Assembly: GCA_039028895.1 (NCBI GenBank)
Contig: JBCCHF010000001.1
Coordinates: 124,001-188,000, forward strand
Direction of reading: 5' to 3'
Length of the DNA stretch: 64,000 nucleotides
Source: JAHDCJ01 sp039028895
Lineage (GTDB): Bacteria; Bacteroidota; Bacteroidia; Chitinophagales; Saprospiraceae
Shown piece by piece: positions 43,827-52,167 of this stretch. How positions within the stretch are numbered: position 1 is the stretch's first letter; each line of letters opens with the position of its first letter. Made by a program: the position numbers and the translations under genes. The notes beneath the pieces were generated by a model. That model was not told the DNA's origin, did no database searches, and was given only the letters and a program-made list of their open reading frames with translations.

Positions 43827-46811
43827 ATGAAAAAATTCAATTTTACTTTTTTCAAGGAATTTCAGTTGGTGCGAAACGTGACAAGTTATTGTTTTGTTAT
43901 GATCGCATTGGGCACCTTATCGACACAAATGGTTTCTGCCCAATGTGTACCGCTCTCGCCAGTAGACTTGACGCTTGATGAATCAGGATTAGAAGAAGAA
44001 GCTTACTCTGCTATCCGGATTAACAGTCTTGGTCCGGTTAACATTGCCAATGGTGGAGATGCGGTGACAGGTATTGAGATAAAACCACCAACCATGCTTA
44101 ATGCTATAGACGATTATATAGTTGGTGTTGATTATGGTGCATGTATTGATGCAGGTGCTGGCACAGGGATCATTGATTTTGACACGGCAGGACCATATAC
44201 CGTAAGAATTTTGAGGAGCAGTGGCACTTCTGAATATTTTATTTATGAAATTTCCACGGCATGGCACTCCACCTGCTATGAAAGAGGATCAGCCGTTGAA
44301 TTTCCATGCCCTACGCCTTCGAAAGGATTTGTTGCGCAGGACATCCTTGACAGCCTTATTGCAAAAGGCATTCCTGCAGGTTTTGATTCTGTAGCAGTAA
44401 GTGGGGTTGATGATCTTGTAACCAAGGTTTGTGCTGAAGCCGGAACAGGAACTATTCCACTTGTTTTGGATGCCCACGGATGTAGCGGAAATATTTTCGT
44501 TAACGGCGAAAGCGTGAGTTGCGATGAGGCAGATTCCACCCGCCTAAAACGTTTCCTCGACCTTAAAGGAAAAGTATCTTCAGTAACCTTATTATCGTGT
44601 AGTGTCGGATATGGGGCAAGAGGCAAGGCCTTTCTGAAAAAATTGTCGAAAGAGCTATGTGTCCCCGTTACCGGGAATACCGCTACGATAAGCTCATGGG
44701 TTCGGGGTGGTCAGTTGAAATGGGGTAGTTATGGGGGCACAAATATTACACTCGATTACAAAAATTCTATCAAAACAAAAGTCAAAGATGGCATCAATAA
44801 TACCAGTTTCGGAGATGCGACCATAGTGGAAACTCCAAGCAATGACCTTGTTGTTTCAAACATTGGTTCGAGTGGTGAAGACGGGGTTGTTATTGACCTT
44901 GGCGGATCAAATGGCTCAGGCGCTTCGGAATTTTTCATGGGAGCGGATTTCAATTCCACCAACCTGCCTTCAGGCGCTAACTTTGGCCTTGTAGGCGTAG
45001 GAAGTATTAATGGCTTGTCAGCCGAATGGGTGCATGTGAATTTTGAAAAGCCAGGTCCGTCAAATAGTATGGACGTCAACTTTTTCATGCCTGATGGGCC
45101 TTCCTTCCCCTGGGATCCTACCCAGGTACAGGTAGTCGTTACCAATGCAGGTTGCGTAGAGGCCAGCATTTTACTTTCTGACATGGTTAACCCGGTCAAT
45201 CTATTTATGGACCCGGTACTTACAGCTGACCCATTCTTTTTCCTTTGGAATGGAAACTTCTTTAATGGCATCCCAGACCCTACATTCATTTTCTCCTTGA
45301 CTTTTGATCCAAGATCTGTTTTACTGGATGGTTTTGGACCAATTACCGCAGATGGCATAGGCTTGCAGTTTCTCACACCACCTTCCCTGACCGGATTGGA
45401 ATTAATGACTCAATCACTGGTGTTGGAAAACCGATCAGGCTTTACTCAAACCAGTGGTGGGAATTTCACTGGGGGGCCGACATTCAATATTTTCGAACAA
45501 CGATTGATGATCCCTCAAAAACCATTCTGGTGGCAAGGACTCGGAACAGCCGTTATCAATCCTGTAATCGATCCTGACCCCCTTCCTCCAAACCCGCGTT
45601 TGGTAGTATCAAACATTGGATCAAGTGGTCTTGACGGTGTTTCAATCATAGTGCCTGAAACACAACCTGCTAATGCATTAGGATTTTGTCATACCCCGAA
45701 TGAAGAAACTCATGAGGATGGTTCTGCAGTTAACTTTATTCCATTCGGACTCATTAACGGCCAACCGGATCCAGGAGGCCTGGGTACTGTCAGCTACCAG
45801 TTCTTTGGTGGGGTATTCCAGTATTTTGTGGATTTCTTTCCACTCAATTCTTTCCAATTTTCAGTAGACATCCTCAATGGTGGAGTCCCCGTAGGTAATA
45901 TTCCTCCGATGCCTGACTTCTTTAACATTGGCCAGGGGAATAATCCTATCGATTGTTCGTATTTCATACTTGATGAATTTGGACAATTGCTTTATGATGT
46001 AAGATTTCCGCCGGGCACCAATATGAACCTGTTCGGTTATAACGGTCCGGCTGACCAATTGATCGTTACCCCGGTCAATCCGATGCCAGTCGATTTCATT
46101 ACCACCGTCAATATGCAGTGTTTCAATTCACCAAGTTCTTTTATAATAGACGGATACTTGTGCGACCCGATATTCTTACCAATACCTATCAAGATGTTCC
46201 CGCAAGGGTTTTTCAACGGTGTGGATTTGTCCAGTGCAATTCCAGCCTTGTCTGATTTCCCTTTGGCTGTAGGCGATGATTTGATAGAAGATCCGGCATC
46301 TGTCCTACCGCTAATTGCGGATTGGGTCAAAGTGAAATTCCGTGACAAAAACGATAATTCAAGAATTGTCAAAGAAGTTAATGCCTTGCTTGGCCTTGAT
46401 GGCACGTTGCTTGGTACTGATGGTGAACCACTTAGAGTGGACTTGCCGCTTGGCGCCTACTGGGTATCTGTCTGTCATAGGAATCACCTTGAAATCATGA
46501 CTGAAGCGTTTATCCCGTTTAACGATCCGGGAGGCGTTCCTCCGCTTATAGATTTCTGTAGCGCCCAGTCATTCCTAAATGGTTCGATTTTCGAAGGCGG
46601 CTTCTTTGTTGCCCCTTCCGGGGATTATAATGGCGATGGAGCTATCAATGCTGTCGACAAAAATGCAGAATGGAGCCCTCAAAATGGACAACCTTCTACC
46701 TATGGAAACACAGCTGATGGCAATGGTGATGGAACAGTGAATGCAGTAGATAAAAATGCAGAGTGGTCGCCAAATAACGGTATGCAAACCCAGGTACCAA
46801 CCGGGAATTAA
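43827..46811 (+). CDS. Secreted clan CD (DUF4347-like) protein with dockerin-like repeats
   Basis: This 994-residue exported protein has a signal peptide ending QMVSAQ. Around residues 205-290 lies a caspase-like domain resembling DUF4347: His217 in LVLDAHGCSGNIFVNG and Cys258 in LLSCSVGYGARGKAF, then VTGNTATISS. Two related segments begin LVVSNIGSSG at 341 and 592. The C-terminus has two dockerin-like calcium motifs, D933-D944 (DYNGDGAINAVD) and D964-D975 (DGNGDGTVNAVD), each followed by KNAEWSP. There is no T9SS tail on this protein; the next gene, 22 bases on, has one. No family name covers the whole protein, and proteolytic activity is unproven. Confidence 0.8.
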   Translation: MKKFNFTFFKEFQLVRNVTSYCFVMIALGTLSTQMVSAQCVPLSPVDLTLDESGLEEEAYSAIRINSLGPVNIANGGDAVTGIEIKPPTMLNAIDDYIVGVDYGACIDAGAGTGIIDFDTAGPYTVRILRSSGTSEYFIYEISTAWHSTCYERGSAVEFPCPTPSKGFVAQDILDSLIAKGIPAGFDSVAVSGVDDLVTKVCAEAGTGTIPLVLDAHGCSGNIFVNGESVSCDEADSTRLKRFLDLKGKVSSVTLLSCSVGYGARGKAFLKKLSKELCVPVTGNTATISSWVRGGQLKWGSYGGTNITLDYKNSIKTKVKDGINNTSFGDATIVETPSNDLVVSNIGSSGEDGVVIDLGGSNGSGASEFFMGADFNSTNLPSGANFGLVGVGSINGLSAEWVHVNFEKPGPSNSMDVNFFMPDGPSFPWDPTQVQVVVTNAGCVEASILLSDMVNPVNLFMDPVLTADPFFFLWNGNFFNGIPDPTFIFSLTFDPRSVLLDGFGPITADGIGLQFLTPPSLTGLELMTQSLVLENRSGFTQTSGGNFTGGPTFNIFEQRLMIPQKPFWWQGLGTAVINPVIDPDPLPPNPRLVVSNIGSSGLDGVSIIVPETQPANALGFCHTPNEETHEDGSAVNFIPFGLINGQPDPGGLGTVSYQFFGGVFQYFVDFFPLNSFQFSVDILNGGVPVGNIPPMPDFFNIGQGNNPIDCSYFILDEFGQLLYDVRFPPGTNMNLFGYNGPADQLIVTPVNPMPVDFITTVNMQCFNSPSSFIIDGYLCDPIFLPIPIKMFPQGFFNGVDLSSAIPALSDFPLAVGDDLIEDPASVLPLIADWVKVKFRDKNDNSRIVKEVNALLGLDGTLLGTDGEPLRVDLPLGAYWVSVCHRNHLEIMTEAFIPFNDPGGVPPLIDFCSAQSFLNGSIFEGGFFVAPSGDYNGDGAINAVDKNAEWSPQNGQPSTYGNTADGNGDGTVNAVDKNAEWSPNNGMQTQVPTGN

Positions 46812-46833
46812 TTCAACCAGCAAAAAAATTGAC

Positions 46834-47619
46834 ATGAAACTAAAGTATATATCCATGATAATGGCTTTGGCGCTATCAGTAAATCTGATTGCCAATCCGA
46901 CTTTCTTCCTGAAAATTGAAGAGATTTCGTCTTCTGACTCTGAGTGCATCCTGGAAATTTCCATTGCAGGCTCTGAAGCCATGTTTCTTGGTTCATCGAA
47001 CCTCCAGGTACTTTTTGATGAATCGCATCTGGCAAATCCAACATTAATTTCCACAGACCTGGGTCAAAACTACGGGGTGTCAGTTACACAGCCGACCACG
47101 ACAAAAGCCTCTATGAATATTGAGCTCTTCATTCCTGAGGCAGGTCATTCCGTAACTGCATTTCCGGAATGGACGGTTATTGGACAGGTCAAATTTGACA
47201 TTCTTAATCCCGCAGGTTCTGAATCTATTAGCTGGTCTTATAATGGCTCCACTACGGAAACAGTCGTCTTCATCGATGATGAAGCCACCCAGATCTTTGT
47301 GGGCAACTCTGACACCGATCTTATTGGCGTCGTGCATGGAACTACTGTTTCGATCGACGGAATTCCAGGTGATTCAGGCATAATGATCTACCCAAATCCA
47401 TTTGAAGATCATATCAGGCTTGAAAGTAAAACTACATTAGAAAGTTACAACTCTGTTTCTCTCCTTGATGCCAGGGGGCAAATCCTCAGGATTTGGAACA
47501 TTCCTGCTGGTACTTCATCTTTTGAGATAGAGAAACTAGGGGGTTTACCTCCAGGAGTTTATTTCCTACAAGTTGATGAGTCAGGCGAAAGCCAAACTTT
47601 GAAAGTCGTGAAACTCTAA
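46834..47619 (+). CDS. Cohesin-like secreted protein with T9SS sorting tail
   Basis: This 261-residue protein (ATG at 46834) has a signal peptide MKLKYISMIMALALSVNLIA, a ~150-residue beta-sandwich domain with a cohesin/CBM-like look (LGSSNLQVLFDESHLANPTL, then EWTVIGQVKFDIL) and a ~75-residue T9SS type A sorting domain (IYPNPFEDHIRLES ... PPGVYFLQVDES ... LKVVKL). It is 22 bases downstream of the dockerin-repeat protein, so the two are co-transcribed. I infer that it could be the surface receptor that holds the dockerin-repeat protein. The cohesin assignment is by eye and is the weaker part of the call. Confidence 0.72.
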   Translation: MKLKYISMIMALALSVNLIANPTFFLKIEEISSSDSECILEISIAGSEAMFLGSSNLQVLFDESHLANPTLISTDLGQNYGVSVTQPTTTKASMNIELFIPEAGHSVTAFPEWTVIGQVKFDILNPAGSESISWSYNGSTTETVVFIDDEATQIFVGNSDTDLIGVVHGTTVSIDGIPGDSGIMIYPNPFEDHIRLESKTTLESYNSVSLLDARGQILRIWNIPAGTSSFEIEKLGGLPPGVYFLQVDESGESQTLKVVKL

Positions 47620-47680
47620 TTTCAAGTTACCTGTATTGCAACTTTCACAAAATAAGCGTAAACCCAGGGCGGGTTTTGAG

Positions 47681-47710
47681 TATCCTGCCTGACACAGGTC
47701 AGGCGGGATA
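47681..47710. repeat. REP-like hairpin overlapping the queD stop codon
   Basis: TATCCTGCCTGA (47681-47692) and TCAGGCGGGATA (47699-47710) form a 12-bp stem with one G-T wobble and a CACAGG loop. The right arm contains the queD stop codon and last codons. It sits between convergent genes and could end both transcripts, but lacks a T-run, and it looks like the dispersed CCTGNCAGGCGGG-type palindromes of many Bacteroidota. Confidence 0.55.
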
Positions 47711-48106
47711 TTCTACGTAATTCCGCGGGGTTTCAAAAAGTCTGACTGACAAATCATATTTTTCATCCAACTGGGAACGCAAGTTTTTCCATATCATGTA
47801 ACAAATATGCTCAGCGGTTGGAACCAGATCTTTGAAGTCCTCTACCTCAACATTTAAATTCTTATGATCATACCGCTCTTCTACATAGGTTTTGATCAGG
47901 TCCTTCACGATTCTTAAATCAATTACATAGCCAGTATCCGGGTCCACTTCACCCGTAACCTTAACCACCAACTCATAATTATGGCCATGATAATATGGAT
48001 TGCTACATGCCCCAAACACCTCTTGATTCTTTTCATCCGACCATTTGGGATTATAAATCCGATGGGCCGCATTGAAGTGGGCTTTTCTATAAACTGAAAC
48101 TCTCAT
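47699..48106 (-). CDS. queD: 6-carboxytetrahydropterin synthase (QueD/PTPS family)
   Basis: This 135-residue cytoplasmic zinc enzyme of the 6-pyruvoyl-tetrahydropterin synthase family probably converts dihydroneopterin triphosphate to 6-carboxytetrahydropterin for queuosine and related deazapurines. Zinc ligands are visible at His15 (FNAAHRI), His40 and His42 (YYHGHNYEL); Cys34 in GACSNPYYHGH is the expected catalytic Cys, and YDHKNLN and TAEHICYMIW follow. The final residues EYPA and the stop fall within a palindromic repeat. No other queuosine gene is nearby. A biopterin-type reaction cannot be excluded from sequence alone. Confidence 0.9.
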   Translation of the reverse strand: MRVSVYRKAHFNAAHRIYNPKWSDEKNQEVFGACSNPYYHGHNYELVVKVTGEVDPDTGYVIDLRIVKDLIKTYVEERYDHKNLNVEVEDFKDLVPTAEHICYMIWKNLRSQLDEKYDLSVRLFETPRNYVEYPA

Positions 48107-48318
48107 GAAGGTTTAATAAAATAATAGGATAATTGTTGAGCCTGGGTTGATTTGCAGAATAATATTACCAAAAGGTACTGATTTTTAGGTAAACCCAAGA
48201 AATTCTTCCTCTCCCCCTTTCACTCGTTTTTGATACCCAAACCTGTCAATTTGCGGATAGAGAACACTGAAACCGTTCATTACCAAAAAAAGTGTAAATT
48301 TACCGAAAGACGTCAGTG

Positions 48319-48807
48319 ATGACTTCAATATATAATTTTAAGGTAGAAGGAATTAGAGGAGAGGAAATAGATTTTGCCGAATTTAAAGGAAAAATAATTA
48401 TGGTGGTGAATGTCGCTTCTGAATGCGGGTTCACGCCTCAATATGCTCAACTGCAAGACTTATATAATGAATTCAACAACGAATTGGTCATAATCGGATT
48501 CCCGTCAAATGATTTTGGTGGGCAAGAGCCCGGTACCAATAATGAAATTCATACTTTTTGCAGTCGTAATTTTGGTGTAAGCTTCCCTTTGGCTTCCAAA
48601 ATTACCATCCTTGGTGAGGATAAACACCCGATTTACCAGTGGTTGACACAAAAGTCGCTCAATGGTCATTCGGATAGTGAGGTTCAATGGAACTTTCAAA
48701 AATACCTCTTGGATGAAACTGGTCAGCTTTGTGCTGTTTTCCCATCTTCGGTCGATCCATGTAGCGAAGAAATTCTCAATTTCTTTTCTGGTCCAACAGC
48801 TTCTTGA
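48319..48807 (+). CDS. Glutathione peroxidase family (thiol peroxidase)
   Basis: This 162-residue Cys-type peroxidase starts at the ATG at 48319 (a GTG directly before it is in frame). Catalytic Cys36 is in NVASECGFTPQY, Gln69 in FPSNDFGGQEPG, and Trp124-Asn125 in VQWNFQKYLLD, completing the tetrad. Cys81 in IHTFCSRNFG is at the usual place of the resolving Cys, so it is probably thioredoxin-dependent rather than glutathione-dependent. No signal peptide, so it is cytoplasmic. It is followed after 31 bases by holB but need not be functionally linked. Confidence 0.94.
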   Translation: MTSIYNFKVEGIRGEEIDFAEFKGKIIMVVNVASECGFTPQYAQLQDLYNEFNNELVIIGFPSNDFGGQEPGTNNEIHTFCSRNFGVSFPLASKITILGEDKHPIYQWLTQKSLNGHSDSEVQWNFQKYLLDETGQLCAVFPSSVDPCSEEILNFFSGPTAS

Positions 48808-48838
48808 TTGTATTGGAGTTCGTTACTGTTAGAATAAA

Positions 48839-49963
48839 ATGCAATTCAAACAGGTCATAGGACAATCTGCTATCAAGCAACAACTTACCAAGACTATGCG
48901 CTCGGGACGCATGCCGCATGCCCAACTGTTTCTTGGTCCAAAGGGTTGTGGAAAACTAGCACTTGCCCTGGCCTCCGCTCAGTACCTCCTTTGCGAAAAT
49001 CCTCAGGAAGGTGACTCATGTGGTACTTGCAGGCAATGTATTAAGGCCTCAAAAATGATCCACCCTGACCTTCATTTTTCTTACCCAACAGTGGGCTCAA
49101 AAGCCATTAGCACGCACTTTCTTGACACCTGGAGAGCAGAAATCCCTGACAATCCCTACATGGATGTCAATCAATGGTTGCTCGCCCTGGGCGCTGAAAA
49201 CAAGCAAGGTAATATTACACGTGACGAATGTGTGGATATCCTCAAGAAATTCAGTTTCAAAATATTCGAAGGCAATTATAAGATCCTTATTCTCTGGTTA
49301 CCTGAATACCTCGCCAGAGAAGGTAACAGATTATTAAAGCTTATTGAAGAACCGCAGCCCAATACCGCTTTTTTCCTTGTTGCCGAGAATGCCGAGCTCA
49401 TTCTCAATACCATTTTATCAAGATGCCAGGTAGTTTCAATTCCTGCCATCTCTGATGATGACATTGTGACTCATCTTGTAGGGCACCATCAATTGACTGA
49501 AGAGCACGCTACATCCATCACCTACCTCGCAGGAGGCAACTTTAACACAGCCTTGCAGCTAATGGGCGAAGCAGTAAATGACAATACAGATATCCTGCTT
49601 GACTGGTTCAGAATAGCATGGTCAGGACATGGAGGCAAGATGGTGGATTGGGTAGATGCTTTCGCCAAAAAAGGTAGAGAGAACCAAAAGCATTTTATTG
49701 ATTACGCACTACACTTTCTCCGCGAGATGCTTATTGTCAAACTCGATCCTGGTATCAGGGTAAGACTCCAGAAAGGTGAACTTGACAGAGCAACGGCTAT
49801 GGCCAAAGTGCTCGATAGCGGACAGGTGGAATCAATTATGACGATACTAAACGATTGTTACTATCATATAGAGAGAAACGCGCATCCGAAAGTGTTGATG
49901 CTTAACGTTTCAATCCAAATACATAAAATATTCAAGCGGAAACCAAAACTGGCCAATGCTTGA
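48839..49963 (+). CDS. holB: DNA polymerase III subunit delta-prime
   Basis: This 374-residue clamp-loader subunit has the AAA+ fold of delta-prime. The N-terminus has FKQVIGQSAIKQQL, then GPKGCGKLALA (residues 33-43), a modified Walker A in which the usual Thr/Ser is Leu, in keeping with a non-hydrolysing delta-prime. A zinc module follows with Cys52, Cys61, Cys64 and Cys67. The SRC motif (LSRCQVVSIP) of delta-prime and gamma subunits is present at ~198. It is followed by ricT after 17 bases, a conserved Bacteroidota pair. Confidence 0.9.
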   Translation: MQFKQVIGQSAIKQQLTKTMRSGRMPHAQLFLGPKGCGKLALALASAQYLLCENPQEGDSCGTCRQCIKASKMIHPDLHFSYPTVGSKAISTHFLDTWRAEIPDNPYMDVNQWLLALGAENKQGNITRDECVDILKKFSFKIFEGNYKILILWLPEYLAREGNRLLKLIEEPQPNTAFFLVAENAELILNTILSRCQVVSIPAISDDDIVTHLVGHHQLTEEHATSITYLAGGNFNTALQLMGEAVNDNTDILLDWFRIAWSGHGGKMVDWVDAFAKKGRENQKHFIDYALHFLREMLIVKLDPGIRVRLQKGELDRATAMAKVLDSGQVESIMTILNDCYYHIERNAHPKVLMLNVSIQIHKIFKRKPKLANA

Positions 49964-49980
49964 TAAAATCTAATGAATAA

Positions 49981-51261
49981 ATGGGATGTTCGAATTGTTC
50001 CAGTGGGAAAAACGGCCTTCCTGGCGGTTGTAAAAATAACGGCCATTGCTCCTCAGGTGGATGCAACAGGCTCAATACATATGATTGGCTATCAACTATA
50101 GAAGCACCAGAATCTAACAAATTCAATGTTGTTGAAGTCAGTTTTAAAAACGGTTCCCGAAAGGGATTTTATTTTAACCAGTTGTCTAGTCGCACGCATA
50201 CTGGTGATATGGTTGTCGTGGAAGCAGGCAATGGATATGACATAGGTCAAATTAACCTCTCAGGTGAACTGGTCAAACTCCAAATGAAAAAGCGCAAAGT
50301 ATCTGAAGATGCTTTCCTGCCAAAGGTAGTCAGAAAAGCCAACGAGCGCGACCTGGAAAGATATCACGAAGCCCGTCAAAAAGACAATAGTACAATGATC
50401 AGGGCTCGTGCTATCGCCCGCTCTCTCGGTCTTGAAATGAAGATTGGTGACGTCGAATACCAGGGCGATAAAAGGAAAGCTACATTTTACTACACCGCAG
50501 ATGGACGCGTAGATTTCCGCGAATTGATTAAACACTATGCCCGGGAGTTTAAAGTCAAAATAGAAATGCGCCAAATCGGAGCCAGACAAGAATCTGCCCG
50601 CATTGGTGGTTTGGGATCTTGCGGCCGTGAATTATGTTGCTCAACCTGGTTAACCGATTTCAAGTCGGTTTCAACTACGGCTGCTCGCTACCAAAATCTG
50701 GCGATCAACCAATCCAAGTTAAGCGGACAGTGTGGAAGACTGAAGTGTTGCCTCAATTTTGAATTGGATACTTATATCGATGCCTTAAAAGGTTTTCCTA
50801 AAAATGCAGATCGGTTAAGGACAGAAGCCGGCACCGCGCAATTGCTGAAAACCGATATTTTCAAGGGTATCATGTACTACCAGTATAGAGACCAGCAGTT
50901 TGGAAAAACCTATGCGCTGCCAAAAGAACGTGTATGGGAAATTATTGAGTTGAACAAGAAAGACAAAAAACCACTCGAGCTTATCTCTTCAGAACTTCTT
51001 GCCACAAAGGAAACTGAGCAGGAGGTTGGATTTGGGAAAGTCCATAACATTATCGAGTTGCCGCCAGAAGAGAAAAAGAAAAGAAGACGCAAAAAAAAGA
51101 AAGGTGGTGGCAATCAGCAAAAGCGCAATAAACCACAACAAAAGGCCAAATCCGAAGGCCAGAAGGATCAAAAGAATAAGCCTAGAAAATCTAGAAATAA
51201 TCGCCGCCGTAAACGACCCAACAAACCAGGTGGTGACGGACAAAATAAGAAGACAGAATAG
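49981..51261 (+). CDS. ricT: PSP1-domain protein RicT (YaaT)
   Basis: This 426-residue protein has a Cys-rich N-terminus (MGCSNCSSGKNGLPGGCKNN), a PSP1 domain (~50-260) and the paired Cys motifs GGLGSCGRELCCSTWL and SGQCGRLKCCLNFELD typical of RicT, a Fe-S-associated subunit of the RicAFT complex that affects RNA processing and development in Bacillus. The last ~75 residues are extremely Lys/Arg-rich and disordered (EEKKKRRRKKKKGGG), suggesting nucleic-acid contact; such tails are common in Bacteroidota RicT. In many relatives gldH follows; here a CAP-domain lipoprotein on the other strand does. Confidence 0.93.
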   Translation: MGCSNCSSGKNGLPGGCKNNGHCSSGGCNRLNTYDWLSTIEAPESNKFNVVEVSFKNGSRKGFYFNQLSSRTHTGDMVVVEAGNGYDIGQINLSGELVKLQMKKRKVSEDAFLPKVVRKANERDLERYHEARQKDNSTMIRARAIARSLGLEMKIGDVEYQGDKRKATFYYTADGRVDFRELIKHYAREFKVKIEMRQIGARQESARIGGLGSCGRELCCSTWLTDFKSVSTTAARYQNLAINQSKLSGQCGRLKCCLNFELDTYIDALKGFPKNADRLRTEAGTAQLLKTDIFKGIMYYQYRDQQFGKTYALPKERVWEIIELNKKDKKPLELISSELLATKETEQEVGFGKVHNIIELPPEEKKKRRRKKKKGGGNQQKRNKPQQKAKSEGQKDQKNKPRKSRNNRRRKRPNKPGGDGQNKKTE

Positions 51262-51284
51262 CCAACCGCTAAATTCGTTCGATT

Positions 51285-51983
51285 TTACATTAATGGTTCG
51301 TTAGGAGTAGCCAGGATCATGGTCCAATATAAACCTGCCTGGGAAACACCGATTTCAGTGAGAGCAGGGTTCATGATATTCCTGCAATGTGGCGGACTTT
51401 CGATCCAACCACTAAAAACCTCCTGGATCGTTCGTTGTCCAAAAGCTACATTTTCACCATAGCCCATCCAGTTGTAACCACCGTTATCGAGCCTTTCATC
51501 TACATCAGAACCATCGCTCCCGCTATGGCTCATCTTTTTCATCCTGGCCATATCGAGAGAGTGGGTATGCGCAATCTTTTGCAGTGTACCATTCCACTTT
51601 AGCTTCCTGGCAGGACTATAGTTTTTACTGCCGCATTTACACCCTGCCTTTCGCTGATCGTTAACCATCTTCAACATGGTTTTAATAAAATCGCCATCTG
51701 AAAGAGCATTGATGTTATGTTTGGCGATAGTCGGGACTTCTGGCCTGGGAGCAGGCGGCTTTGGCTTCGGTTTGGCTGTCGGCTTCTTTTCGGCTGGTTT
51801 TTTAGGCTTCGGTTTTACTTTGTCTTCCGACTGATCGGGCGTCTTCTTCTGTACTTCCTGTTTGGGTTTAGCGGTTTTTTCAGTTGTCTTTCCGGCATTG
51901 CCGCCATCTGTTGTACAAGATGCCATTCCGATAAGGAAAAGCAGGACTATGCAGTTAAATAGTTTGGGTAGTAACGAAGTCAT
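51285..51983 (-). CDS. CAP (SCP/PR1)-domain lipoprotein
   Basis: This 232-residue lipoprotein has lipobox IGMASC (Cys23), a long Lys/Pro-rich linker (~30-85, PKPKKPAEKKPTAKPKPKPP) that may span toward the cell wall, and a C-terminal CAP domain (~95-232): LKMVNDQRKAG, LKWNGTLQKIAHTHSLDMAR, MSHSGSDG, YNWMGYGENVAFGQRTIQEV and WIESPPHCRNIMNP. The CAP cavity His residues (HSLDM..., HCRNIM) are present. A Cys pair at 113-115 (CKC) is unusual. The function of bacterial CAP proteins is poorly known; binding of lipids or peptidoglycan is suggested in some. Confidence 0.9.
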   Translation of the reverse strand: MTSLLPKLFNCIVLLFLIGMASCTTDGGNAGKTTEKTAKPKQEVQKKTPDQSEDKVKPKPKKPAEKKPTAKPKPKPPAPRPEVPTIAKHNINALSDGDFIKTMLKMVNDQRKAGCKCGSKNYSPARKLKWNGTLQKIAHTHSLDMARMKKMSHSGSDGSDVDERLDNGGYNWMGYGENVAFGQRTIQEVFSGWIESPPHCRNIMNPALTEIGVSQAGLYWTMILATPNEPLM

Positions 51984-52167
51984 TGTAGTTAGGTTAGTAT
52001 GAACTCAAACGAAGGAACGAAATTTTTGTTTTGCGAGATTCATATTGAAGTCAAATAAAAATTTCCTCCACGCATGTTTACATTTTTTTGAAATATGACA
52101 CTTCCTAATACCCTGGCTTTCCCAATAAAGCCATCACCGATTATTTAACCACCAAAAAAACATCATT

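Noticed and set aside
44756..45376. 206-codon minus-strand frame inside the caspase-like secreted gene
   Set aside because: Fully antisense to a gene with a signal peptide, internal repeats and dockerin motifs; no recognisable protein features of its own.
49981..51261. Expected gldH next to ricT
   Set aside because: I looked for a GldH lipoprotein after ricT and near the PBP gene, where many relatives have it, and found only the CAP lipoprotein and uvrC, so gldH is not claimed.
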